The position numbers and the translations under genes are program-made. This document shows positions 40,443 through 53,700 of a DNA stretch of 64,000 bases, piece by piece. The stretch comes from Glandiceps talaboti (Eukaryota > Hemichordata > Enteropneusta > Spengelidae), in the NCBI RefSeq assembly GCF_964340395.1, contig NC_135549.1, positions 27,775,095-27,839,094 of the forward strand. The letters run 5' to 3'. Below the pieces are notes generated by a model. It worked only from the letters and a program-made list of their open reading frames with translations, made no database searches and was not told the origin of the DNA. Each line of letters opens with the position of its first letter. The stretch's first letter is position 1.

Positions 40443-40690
40443 GTGCTGTCAATCTGTATGTCATTGCAAAGTACAACAGATAACTTGTAAAAGGGAAAGA
40501 CGGTGTGTCTGATTGACATGACAGATGCATACATAGATACTGCTCTGTGTCATCTGAATCCACATACATGTATATCTACAGAAGCATGTGCTGTCAATCT
40601 ATGTCGAGGCAGAGTACAGATGACTTGTAAAAGGGAAAGATGTGTCTGATGGACATGAGAGATATATAGGCATACATGCAGAGTTACCGT
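40443..40690. repeat. 145-bp sequence present twice in tandem
   Basis: GTGCTGTCAATCT at 40443 and 40588; the blocks CTTGTAAAAGGGAAAGA, TGTGTCTGATTGACATGA/TGTGTCTGATGGACATGA and GCATACAT follow in both. Confidence 0.85.
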
Positions 40691-41628
40691 ACATGTCCAT
40701 GAACTTAGGGTCATTTGGTGGTTTAGCACCTTGGATTTAAAGAAAGTATCTGGTCAATAATGTTCATAATTTTCTGTGTACCACTGTACATTTAGTCTGT
40801 TTCTGAAACTTTCTCTCTCCTATTTGTCCACAAGAGGGCGTAAAGTCTAATAGTCGTCACTTCAGGGATGACATCTTTAAACTCGTTGAAAGGACTGTGT
40901 CAGTTGCAATGAGGAGTTACAATTTATACACAAACAATGAATAAGCTAGGTGATGTCTCGTCACTATTTTGAACTTTACATTGAACACTTGAAAGTGGTT
41001 AAAAATGCTGTTTCATTTTCAAAAATAAAAAAAAACTTTTGTTTTGCTTGGCTAGTATTCAGCCACAAACCCAAACATGTACATTGCATTGCAGTATGTA
41101 ATTAGGTCATCTCAAATACTGTAAAAAACGTATTATTGTTCAGTACTCCCTGCCTCCATTTATATTCATGCACACATATAAATTTTAACAGAATTTCAAA
41201 ATAAATCTTGATAAATTTTTAAAATGCATGGTTCCTGGTATGATACTTGCTTTAGTATAACATTTGAAAATTGAAGTGTCTTCAGATATTGATGATATTT
41301 CAAGTGGAATACCTGGTGTACTTGCGGAGGTTTTTTTAGAACGATGGTAATTTAAGGATGAAAAATCTAGCTGAGTTCCCCAGCTACATTTGTATTTTTA
41401 AATTCTTTCTCACCAAAATGACGAAACTCTGTAACAGTTTAAAATATAAGTTCCCAAGGTTATTGTGAATATATTTCCTAACCAAATTTATGATATTTAT
41501 CATTTTATATACCGATATACTGCTGCCCCACTCTACCATTACTAGAAGGTTCCACCACCTCTATCCATAAACATGGTTTATTGTATCCTTGTACTAATAA
41601 TGTTGTGTTTTGTTTGTTTATGTTACAG

Positions 41629-41768
41629 GAATCCGTGGAGTATGCCTTCCTTGTAATATTTACATTAGAATCAATTTTGAAAATTCTTGCATATGGGTTT
41701 CTCCTTCACAGTGGTGCATACCTTCGGAATGCATGGAATATTCTAGATTTTATAATTGTCGTTATAGG
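41629..41768 (+). CDS. Cav1: Cav1 exon: domain I S2-S3
   Basis: This 140-nt exon enters in phase 0 and leaves after two bases of a Gly codon (GG|GTAAGA). The acceptor is a T-rich tract ending TTACAG. The peptide begins [14 protein letters not shown] (S2 with acidic residues that pair with S4 charges), continues with a short loop ending AYLRNAWN, and runs into S3 with LDFIIVVIG. The match to vertebrate Cav1 (EKVEY..F..., YLRNGWNLLDFIIVVVG) is close. From memory, the corresponding vertebrate CACNA1C exon 4 has the same length and borders. The previous exon, which should encode IS1, is not visible upstream in the window. Confidence 0.95.
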
Positions 41769-44700
41769 GTAAGACATTCTTTTCTTTGTTTGACTCAGAG
41801 TTTAATATTGAATCATACATGTAGACTTCACAGATTTAATATATCTTCTTGAACTTCTGTCTTATATCTTATGAATCTCAGATAACTTATTAATCAACTT
41901 ATTAATCACAAAATATCATAAACTTGTTCAATGCTAATTATTAATTCATAACCAATCATATAGTATTATGTATTATAGATATATATTGTGATTTGAACAG
42001 TGTACTTGTATAATGTACATGTATGTGATGGGATGTTATAATGTACAAATGTAGTGTGAAGTGATGGGACATTATGGCATATGATACAATACAATATGAT
42101 AGCATACAATGTGATGTGATATGATACAATACGTTACAATATGATACAATACAATACAATACAATACAATACGATATATGTATGTGATATACATGTACAA
42201 CATAATAACCCATATGCAGTGCTGTGGTATATGATACAATGTATATGCTTTGAAAAAGGTAGCAACGCTGATATTACATGTGATATGGTATGATATGATA
42301 TGATACATGTATATGATAGGTATGATATAATATATGATACATGTAGATATGATAATGAGATGTCATCTATGATATGATATGAGATGCCCTATATCATAAT
42401 GATATACACATGTATGATGTGAAGTGATGTACATGTACAATAGCTCTTCTCCCCCCCCCCCCCCCATCTCAAATGTGTAAAAGATATTGTGAAGAGCTGC
42501 TTTGTACATTTGTAGATATGTAAGTGGGCAGAATACAAAGTGTGATCCTCCTCTCTAGATATGTACAAACTAGTATGTACATGTCCAACAAACATTGATT
42601 ATGATATAATTCATTGTATGTAATTTACATGTAATTCATTATCCTCATGGGCACATCCAAAATGGGTTAAAGAAAAGGTGTTTCATCCATGTGCAAATGT
42701 TATGTGTATTATAAATGTGTGCGTGCATGTCTGTGTGTGTCTGCGTGTCTGTGTGCATGGGACTATCCTGCCACCATGCTCGTTTCTCATGGTCGTTTCT
42801 CAGTCATCACTCGCTGATTTGTTTTGAACCAAATAGGTGAATTTCCTTTTTAGCAATGTGATCAAATGTGGTAAAATGGTGTCTTTTGAAATGTTCTGGA
42901 TGGAGTATGTATAACAATGTTATATATTAGTTGACTTTTCATTGTTTAAATGTAACAGACGGGCTAGATGAAAGAATATTACATTCGTTTACTTTTCATG
43001 AAAAAAAGATGAAAAAATGAAAGATGAAAAATACTATTTTGGTTATCTTAACATTGTGCAAAAGTTATGGGATGAGTTGGACAAAACAATTGTATCTTTT
43101 TTAGTTGACTTTTCAAATGTTTAAATATTTCAGGCTAGATGAAAAAAAGTATTTTTGTTGTCTTTTGTTAACACTGTTCAAAAGTTATTGGATGGGCTGG
43201 ATGAAAGAATGGTATTTTAGTTGATTTTTCATCATTGAAATATTTCAGATAGGCAGGATGAAAGAATACTATTTTAGTTGATTTTCATTGTTGATATGAT
43301 TTAGGTGGGTGGTTGACAGAATGAGATTGACCGGGGTAAAGAATGTCACCTCGGGTGACTCTTCAGTGCTTGGAGATTGAGTTGGGCTTGATTGAAAAAT
43401 ACTATTTATGTTGATTTGTGATTGTTGGGATGTTTGTAATGGACTGGATAAAAGAATGTCATTTTTAGTGACTGAGGTTATCGATGAACTAAATGAAAGA
43501 ATTTTACTGTGTATTTTTAATGGATGATGCACGATGAATGACGATGGCTGTATGATATGATATGACGTCTGATTGCTATATAATAAGATATTTAATGGTT
43601 TCTGTTGTAGTTAAAGTAGCACAAGTGGGGTTTATAAACTTTGTACTTTCACTTTTATGTAAGTGAATATACTTAATATATAAAACCACATTCCAGTATA
43701 ATGTAATATTGATGCATGAAGTACATACATGTACTTAACCACCACTCTCAATTTACTGAAATCAAACCGGGTGTTAAGATATACATGTAACTCATAAACA
43801 ATCTGATGACGTAAGATTATGATTGTCTTCTGGTATTGTTAGAAACATTGATTGCTTAGTAGGGATTTCCTAAACATTTTTTAATACATATGGTACATTA
43901 TGCCATCGGATTGTTTATGAGTTATATGTCTATCTTGAAACCAGGTTTGGTTTCAGTCAATTGTGTGTGGTGGTTAAATATGCTGCAGTAAGTACAATAC
44001 TGCAAGTACCTTTTAAATACGCAACAAAATCTACGCCCAAATACGTATAAACTCAGCTTGTGCCCCTTTAACAATCAGTTACATCAAGGAATTTTATCCT
44101 TTCCGCTTGCACCTGATTATGTTTAATTGCTTCAGCAAGGAAGGAATGAATGTTTATAATGTGTTATGTATCCATCATGAGACAATGACCTCAGCTAATT
44201 TACCTCAAATGATCCAAATGTGAGCATGTGCCCACACATTAACGTGGACTGGAATACCAATTTTAGACAATAGAATTGCTATTCTAGTCCACCACTATGA
44301 ATGTTCATAAGTTTATTGTAACACATTTTATCAGCAATAATCCTTCGACTGAGACACAAGGTGTAAAGTAATGTTTGGCTATTTGGCTTAATGTTTGACA
44401 CCCCTTGTAGACTGTGTTCTCATTTGTGATTGTTTGGGTAACGTCTGAACTGATTATTGCGATCGGCGCGAAATGCAAATTACAAAATTGTGCTGCTCAA
44501 GCCAATTCACCCAACAGTCGCATTGCCAGCTACGACATTGTACATTGTGCAACACTATTCTTGCTGTACCATGTGTTGACCTGACTACAGTGCTGCGAAA
44601 AATCATGTACAATCATGTACTTGCATGTGTATGTGTACATGTATATATGTAATGTGTATTGTACCGGTATGTACATGTATGCCAAACATGGCTGGTGGAT

Positions 44701-47700
44701 GCTTCATAATAGATAGAACAGCCAGACTGTCTTGCGTATAAAGGAACGGTAACCAATCACTGACGAATATTGAGTTCAAGTGCCATATTTAAAATCGACA
44801 TTTCGTACAATAGGAATTTCTGTGTTCGTAAACTCTATAAGCAAGGTAGTGTTTAGTGAGAGCTGAAGTTTGTATGCAATCGGCATGTACTGTATTATGA
44901 GAAAGCGGTCTTTTGATATGTCAGCCCACTTTCACAATATATTTTGGTTTTCGAGTCTTCTTTTGCTATTCCAACTCAATTTTATTGGCCTACTTACAAA
45001 ATAGACAAAGTCTTTGAATCTGCAAGTTTTCAGATTAAAATAAAAATTCCTCAAACATATTTGGCAAAAACGTAGATGTACAAATGTATTTGAAGCCGAC
45101 AAATATCTTCCTGTACTGACAAATTGTAACTGCATGACATGAAGGCTTTGCATGACCTAAAAAAATTTGCACAACATGACATAATGTTGAGATTTCTTAT
45201 TAATATTTAAATATAATTTTTTTTTAATTTTAGTGTTAAAACTATCACATAACATAATTTTTTGCACCTTTTTTTTTTACTGATCTTGTTAATAGCAAAA
45301 TATCAGTCAATTCTTAAAATCTTGAACCATAACCTCACTAACATTTTACATAAAAATCTTGACGAAATCAAAATATGTAAGTTTTCCGATATGGTATGAT
45401 GTTTGTTAACTGCAATGTACTTCATGTTTTCTTTACAATCCATGCAGTTTTTGATGTCTTTTTTTTTTTAAATAATGTGTTTTTGGAAAGGTATTTTGTT
45501 AAAAGTAATATTTTTTATTCGGCATATTTGAGTGGAATTTTTCCAAAATATGCTTATTTGTAATAAGAAGGTTACTATACACTTTCTATATACTTTTGTA
45601 AATATTTTTTCCCCTCATTTTTTATCTTAAGATAAGAATTCTTTTTGTGTGTGTGTAATCTTACGTTTTGTGTTTTATAGTGTGTGTACTAATACCATGA
45701 CGTTTTGCCTTGCAGATTCATAACATTTGTTTTAGAATTTTTTCACTTGGAGCAGAACGGTTTTGATATAAAAGCTCTTAGGGCCTTCCGTGTACTGAGA
45801 CCGCTGCGACTAATTACGGGCGTGCCGAGTAAGTCACATGTCACTTTATGTTGGTATCTGAGTGTGCATTTCTCCTATGTTTGATTTCCCCTTTTTCTTT
45901 ACCCACAGAATATTAAGTGAAGGTTTAAGTAAAGCAAACTTGGCCACACAAGACTTTGATGTGAAGGCCTTGAGAGCTTTCCGTGTACTCAGACCATTAC
46001 GCTTGGTCTCGGGTGTTCCCAGTAAGTAAACTGACATCCTCATGCTCCATCACCAGCATCGTACTTTTTCCAAGCCTGCAAGCAAACTTCTGGGAATTGA
46101 TTAAATGCTGCTGTGCCTATAATTGCTTGCTAAAAATTTAACAGCGCATGTGCCATGACCGCTCACCTTACCCAACATTGTTCTCAACTTGTGTTTCTTC
46201 CTATTTTTATCCTAAATGTCTTCGTCTTTGAGGTTTTACAACACTGTCCAAATTAAAAAAAAAATGGTTTGCTAATTTCAAGAATTGAAAATGATCAGGT
46301 TTTGACAATGATTGTAACAAGCATTTCACCTCGCAGTATATTTGCAGACCTTTGAGATCAATCTTTGTGTAATTTGTCTAGGCCATCAGATGTGACTGTT
46401 AGGTATCCAAAGATGAAACATACAATTGGCCTTCCAGAAGGGTTTAATAATATTAATAATTGTATAATATAACATGATATACATGTGCAGAGCTTTTATT
46501 ATCTCTGGGAAAAAATGTTTTCTAACCATGTACAATGTAGCTTTCGTCAAATTAGTGTATCATGCCCGCACTATTTAAACCTTTATTGATGGCTTTTATA
46601 TAACTAGCTATCCATCAATAGACCAGTGCGAAAATTTCCCCAGAAATAATCATTACGGGAGGTTTAACCCATGTGTACCAAAGTTAAGTAACTTGACGCT
46701 GTGGAGAAAATATGACCACATGTGGTGTGCTGAGCGAATAATGTGAGACACACACACACACATGCTCGCGTACTGTGATTCCTGAGAGATTCATGCAAGC
46801 CCAAGTGTTGGTTTATGCGTCCAATAGTGAAGTCAAGTAACTGATTTGATGGATGGGGACCGGGGGGTTTAGTTGAAAACATACTGTAATGCATTGTACA
46901 TTATCTTAATGAGATGAGTTGAATAGACCAGTGAAGACTTTTCTCGGGGATGCAAATGGATTAACAACTAAAAAAAAAAAGAAGACAAAACACACACACA
47001 AAAAAAAATGTTAACGAGTCTTTGTTCAACCGCATGTAGATGACGCTAGTTCAAATATACTGGCATGTAAAAAAGTACGCAATTAACTCATAACCTGAAA
47101 AGGGCTGTCCCTATAATATTACAGCTGAATCTGTGCATAAATTGTTAAACAGTGGTGTAAACTCTTCATCGATGAATCCATGCCGGTGTGCCAATTGCCA
47201 CCCTTGTCCTATAGCAGGTACTGCAATGCATGATGGTAGAAAACCAGATTACACATATATAGAAGGAACTGATAATGCATGCTAGGAGATATCTTAAGAA
47301 TTAGAATGGGGTATGTGTTGTAGATATGTAATTTATTAAAGATGATGCACTGTGACCCATTAATATTATGACCTTGAGTTTGACCTTGACTAATACTGGA
47401 ATGGACTCCAGAATGTGTTACCAGCTTCCAAGTAGCAAAAAATATAACCCATGTCCAAGTTTATCCAATATTACGATGTAAAAGATCAGATTAGAGAAAA
47501 AAAGAAAAAGGATGCTGCAAACTGTCAGGAGATAGCAGTAACACCCCTCTGTAAATGCACACTCTCTCTCTCTTTGTATGAAAGAGTACAGATCTTTGAC
47601 TGAGAATTGTCAGTCATGGTCCCTGTATTCAGTTATGGTTATCTGGCACTTCTTTCTATCTTTGCAATCTTTCAATCAAAAAGCTTTGATTATATTTTGT

Positions 47701-50700
47701 TGTTGATTTTTCATTTCACAATTTTTGTTGTATTACTTTTATGTCAAAAGAATGAGAACTTTTATTCAGAAGTTGACTGCTTCATTGGAATCTTGTAAAT
47801 ACACTTACAGTCTGTTTTTCTAAAGTATGGAATATTTTTTTTTGAATATTTGTTTATATTTATGAGACAGAAATTAAGAAAGAAATTAAACCCAGTGTAT
47901 TTTTTTTTTTATAATTTCACTGCTTGGAACAATAGCTGGTATACATGATCAATAAATTTGGGTCGTGGAATTTTGTTTATATATATATAATTTTATATAA
48001 AGCCAAGTCAAGATGTATATTACAGTTTGGGATCAACATACTCATGTGCTAGTTGATGGAAGTGTGACTTATTTCATAGAGGGACTTTATTATGATAGTA
48101 ATACAAGAACAAACATTTTTGGGGAACTTACAAAGAAAACTTGAGAACTCAAAAAAGAAGTCAATGTCGAATGTATACTGTCTATCATGTTTTGTAGTTT
48201 AGAAATCACATCTTTGCATATTGTTAGGTAAAGGAGGTCAAAGGGCAAAGCATAGAGGTCAAAGGTTAAACACAAATTGACCACATAATAAACCAGTAAT
48301 GCAGTATGGCTTCGGATCAAGACAAATTTAATGACTATGGCCAATAAGAGATTTGTTTTTACAGATTGGATATAAAAAGTACAGTAAAATGTAAAAATAT
48401 CAAAACGTAAAATTATGAGTAAGAGTCCGAAATGTTCAAAGTCACACTTCTACCAGTTTGTGCAGACTACACAAAGAAATCATTATGCAGCATCGTGTAT
48501 TTTGTATTTTTTTTGCATCATGCATAACAGTGATAAGTAACACAATTTTGCAGTGGAGTTTAAAATAATGGAGTGTCGTGTTAGTGATGTGGTGAAAGTG
48601 AATGCTGTGTCTAAGAGCGAAATATGAACAGATGTTGACCAACACTCAAAAATATTGCTGTACTTGTGAATGTCTCAAGCTCATGTAAAACACAAATTAA
48701 AAAAAAATGTGACTGACTAATTTTCGTGCAAGATTTGATTTAACTTTCTATGGCGAAAAGCAAAATATAGTCATTCAAAAATCACACCATCTTTAAACAT
48801 GAGGTCTGAGTGTAGCATTGCAGGAACAGCAAAAAGTGGTCAGTATCTGGTCTGTTTTGTAAAGTGAATTTTTTTTATAGAGATATGTTTAATATTTATC
48901 ATTCTCCATCAACAGGTTTACAAGTAGTGTTAAATTCCATTCTGAGGGCAATGGTGCCACTATTACATATCGCCCTTTTAGTTATCTTTGTTATAATGAT
49001 CTACGCAATTATTGGCCTAGAACTGTTCTCAGGGAAAATGCATAAAACATGCTTTCATAATGAAACAGGTAAGTGCTGCAGTTTATACTTCAAAGGTATA
49101 TACTTGTAAAATTGATGAGAAACGAGTATTTTGTATAGTTTGATTACTTTTGTTTATATATGTTTACAAGTGATTTAATGTGTTTACCTAATTTGTTTGC
49201 AAATAACTTTTTCTATGTATGATCATAGCAACTTTTTTCTTCTATATTTGTTTAATTTTTACAGTTACTGAGTTACAAACACAGATTTGCTCTGTGTACT
49301 TCACACAGTTTTTTTTCAAGTTGATAAACATACTATAGTTGTTTCATTATTAAAATTCCAAAAAATAAATACCCATTTCTGTATCCATATATTGCCACTT
49401 TAAAGGAGATTGATTGCGTATATTTCGTGGATAGAAATTGACTTTTGTTATTTATATAGTACAGTTAGTTTTATTAAGCATTATTTGCACACCAAGAATA
49501 TCATTGAGATGTTTATTTAGCAACTTGAAGACACGTAAAGTGGCCATATGGATGAGGATTGGGTATTTATTTTGGCGTTTTAATTTATAATACAATTTTA
49601 CCTTCGCATCCTACAGTACTTGAAAAAATCACTGTGAAACAACAGTGACCAAGTTTGTGCTCGTAACTCAATACATTGCAAAAAACTAAAACAAAATGTG
49701 TAAAAAGTTTATTATTGTACAGACAATAATGAACATTTTACACATTCAAGGATTTGGCATATGTTGTTTCACACTGATTTTTCAAGTAGGAAGCCATGAT
49801 AAAATTGTAATATAAATTAAAACTCCAAAATAAATACCCAATCCTCATCCATATGGCCACTTAAACATTTCTAGTCAGTATTTGGCACATTTTCATATTG
49901 AGACCCAAGTCGGACTTTAATTGTTGTTATGTAGTTGTGAGCACCTTGCGCTCTCAGGAGTAAAGGTGCATTATAAATTCACATCATATATATTTCATGA
50001 ATTAATTTTTGTGTTGTGCAAAATTTTTGATCTCTGAATATGCTGGAAAGACACATAAAATTGAAAAGAAGGACCACAAGATAATTGTGGAATAAACTTA
50101 GTAATTAAGTAAAGGTTTTTGGTGGTGAAATTTCAAAACCAATATTAAGTATAAATAGGAAAGAAAAGGAACATGTCCTGATAGGATGGAAAAACTTAGA
50201 TACAACTGCCTACATCAGATTGTGGACAAACGGAATGGGTTACAAACTGGGAAAGTAAACAAATGAACTGGATTAATAACACTTGGCTCAGCATGTTGGA
50301 ACAGTAGAGACTTGTATTACACACCATAGTTTGATAAGAACAGTTTTATGGTCTCTTTGTGTGTACATGAAATGTAAGGGGAACTGGAACTTTGCTTGTC
50401 ATGAATGCGAACTATTATGTAAAGTGGCCATAAAACTGTTCTTTCATCAAATGATGGAATGTAATACAAGTCTCTGTACTTCAACATGCCATGAGTTATT
50501 AATTCAATTCTGTTGTTTACTTTCCCTGTTTGTAACAGGTTCAGTTCATCAATGGTCTGATGTCGGCTATTGAAGAATTGAAAAATGACCACAGAATATG
50601 ATAATAATTGAAAAAAGTTATTGAAATTAAGTGTTGTACAACAGAAATTTCAAAACCACATAGCATGCCAATATAGTAGAAATTGGATAGACAGCAAGCA

Positions 50701-53700
50701 TGTCTGTTGGAAAAGAAAGTAGATTCTCCCACTGCGGTCTGTACAATATTGTTTTCATGCATGGCAGCATACCCAGTAAGGTGTGAAATTAGTCTGAAAA
50801 GTGTACAATATTCATCCAGTTTTGCTGAGAACTGCATTTTCATCTTTAGTGACCACACTCTGGTGATTTGCATCTCAGATTGAGACTTCATCCTGTGCTA
50901 AATTGGTTATTCTATGGAAATGAAATGGGGTAAAAAATGAGAGCAAAGTTCAGTTTTAGGTATATTTAGTATCAATAATAACACCAAGTTTTGTTTTAAG
51001 TCTTAAATCACTGATAAAGTTATGTTACAGATTTTTTTAAAGGGGGAAATATTTGCAAGCATTTAAAAAAAAATAATATGACTACAGTCTATTTTTAAAA
51101 AAATACGACTACAGTCCATTTAAAAAAACATGGCCATATGGATGGGAATTTGGTATTTTTTTTTTAATCATATAAAAGCAACTCTACGAAGTTTTCCAAC
51201 TTGATAAAACATTGTGATACAACATATATACTAGGTCCTTGTTTGTGGATCAATGAATTGCAAAAAAAAATTAAAACATGTATAAAATGTTTGTCATTGT
51301 ACATACAATAACAAACCTTTTGCTCACTTTTGTTTGTTAGCTTCTTGCAAGTTATTGTGTTTACAAGCTAGGACTTGGTCTATGCCGTTTCACATAGTTT
51401 TTCTTTTCGAATAGGAAAACCTTGTAAAGTTATTTCATGAAGTAAGAATCCAAAATAAATACCTGTCTGTCATCCATATGGCCACTTTAATGTTGCTAAA
51501 TCACTTCATTCTTGTCATCACCAATGCTAAATGGTTCTAAAGTGCTAACAGGTTTTCACCACATCCACATTAAGTTGTAAATCAGCATTCGAAGCACATG
51601 CAAGATACGTGATACAAGCATTACAAGCAAAATTAGTCGTGAAAAGAGAAACGTGACATTTGCCACGTCTTGTAATATTTTATAGAATATGTCATGTATT
51701 TATAGACAATAAAGAAAGCTATACAGAAATATACCATTCCCCAATATTTTTCTTCGTTCAGCCAAGGAAAATATGAGTGACCTAAGGGGTCTTGTCACTT
51801 TGAGTCGATAGATGAGTAGTGACAAACGTCTTCCGTCACAAGTATTTTCCAGCTATTAATGAAAATAAATATTGGGAATAATATAAATATACCTCCTCAA
51901 GCATAATTTTTCAAAAATCAGGAAAAATAATGGTGAATCTTTGAATTTTATGACTCACAGTTTGAACACAGCAGAACCAATGATGTACATGTAGATGTGA
52001 GTTGTTGTGACATAGAATGACCAGAGTATATAAATCCACGTTTTCAGGCTCAGTTCAAATTCAATAACTTTGCCTATTCATTGTACAATTCATGCTACTC
52101 ATTACATATTCATAGGGTAAAGTTACGTGAAAACTGATTGAACAACAGATATTACTGCATAACATTATTTGATAGACTATATGTAATAAGTAACTTGAAG
52201 TTGTACTATGGTTTACAGTAAAAGCCATTGTTCAAAACATGCACACACAATATTTCCAATTAATATTTGAGATGTTAGCAAGTGGATATCAAAGATCATA
52301 TGTAGAGATTCCCCGGTGTACGTGTTGAGAATGCAAATGCTAAAAGTGAGCCAATGGCTGTAAGCAGGCCATGTGAACCCAAACCTAAATCCAGGCTTCA
52401 CATATTAATTTAGATTGCTGTCATTTTTTTTTTTTTTTAGAAGAGCTTAATATGTTATTAGACATTCAAAACAAGCAGTTAATTGTTATGGATGTAGAAT
52501 AATGGATTCACTGTACCATTGGTACATATTTGGGACAAACCTAGAGAGTTAGGTTAATGTTAAGGGTTTGGATAGATAGTGTTAAACCCCCTAACTTATA
52601 CTTTATATGTATCATTGACTGCAAATATCCACTGATGTACATCAATCTGATTAATATCCGATGTAGTGTACTCAGCACAATTCTTTTTAGCTCTTTCATT
52701 TATTGTTGTTCGTTCTTTTGTTTGTACTTCTGACACAATACCATAGGTTTTCTCAAGCCACGTGAGAGTGCTGCGTGAATATTCTATCAACCAATCAAAG
52801 ACATGTAAAGCCCCAAAACATATGGGTGCAATTCTTCACAGCACTCTGTGAAAAAAGAGCTTGAGCACAGAGCACAGACAGCGATGTTTATCATTATAGT
52901 TTGGTAGTTCTCTTTCTTTCAATTTTGAACGTTGAGTGTTATGTTGTAAGATGGATTGTGCATGGCTATTTGTAAGTATGAGATTGAGTTTGGGGAAAAC
53001 CTATGGTATTGTGTCAGTTGTATGTAATGAGCGCTAAACAAAGAACAAACAATCGTAAACGTAACGGCCAAAAATAAATCATGCTGTTTACACTACATCA
53101 AATTTTCATCAGATTGTGTTCTACACTTGCCACAAATGTAAAGTAATTTGTTTAATATTCATGCACACAATTTTGAATATTTGCTTTTTTGCAGGAAGAA
53201 TCACAGAGCAAGCCCACCCTTGTGGTAAGGGATATAAGTGCCCACCAAAATATATCTGTAGACAACCATGGGAGGGCCCAAATGAAGGCATTACAAATTT
53301 TGACAATTTTGGCTTAGCAATGTTAACAGTATTCCAATGTATAACAATGGAAGGCTGGACTAATGTATTGTATGATGTAAGTATTACTCAAACTTTGTTT
53401 TTGATATCAGATTGCATGTTGTTTTATACCATTGCAGCATTTATTATAACACACTGTGTTAATATAATATAGCCTTCAGGGATTGGCTTAGCTTGTACCA
53501 CATGGTATGGACTATTATAGTGACCTCAATTTGCATATAGGGGCACTATTCACATTCTGTTTTCTCTAGGGCAATATTCACATAGCACAGAAGTCTTATT
53601 TAGGATTTGCTTTGACTATAGAAAGAATAGGTGCCTGAGAATGTGGTGTGTTATAAAGCACTTATCACCTGGCCTTATTTGGGCACTAGCAGATGTCATA

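Noticed and set aside
45716-45828. Exon version a as a dead pseudo-exon
   Set aside because: It keeps all gating charges, good splice sites at both ends, the exact length and phases and no stop, which is unlikely for a decaying copy.
50283-50891. Open frames on both strands around 50.3-50.9 kb
   Set aside because: Created by the foldback element C and its flank; no family recognised.
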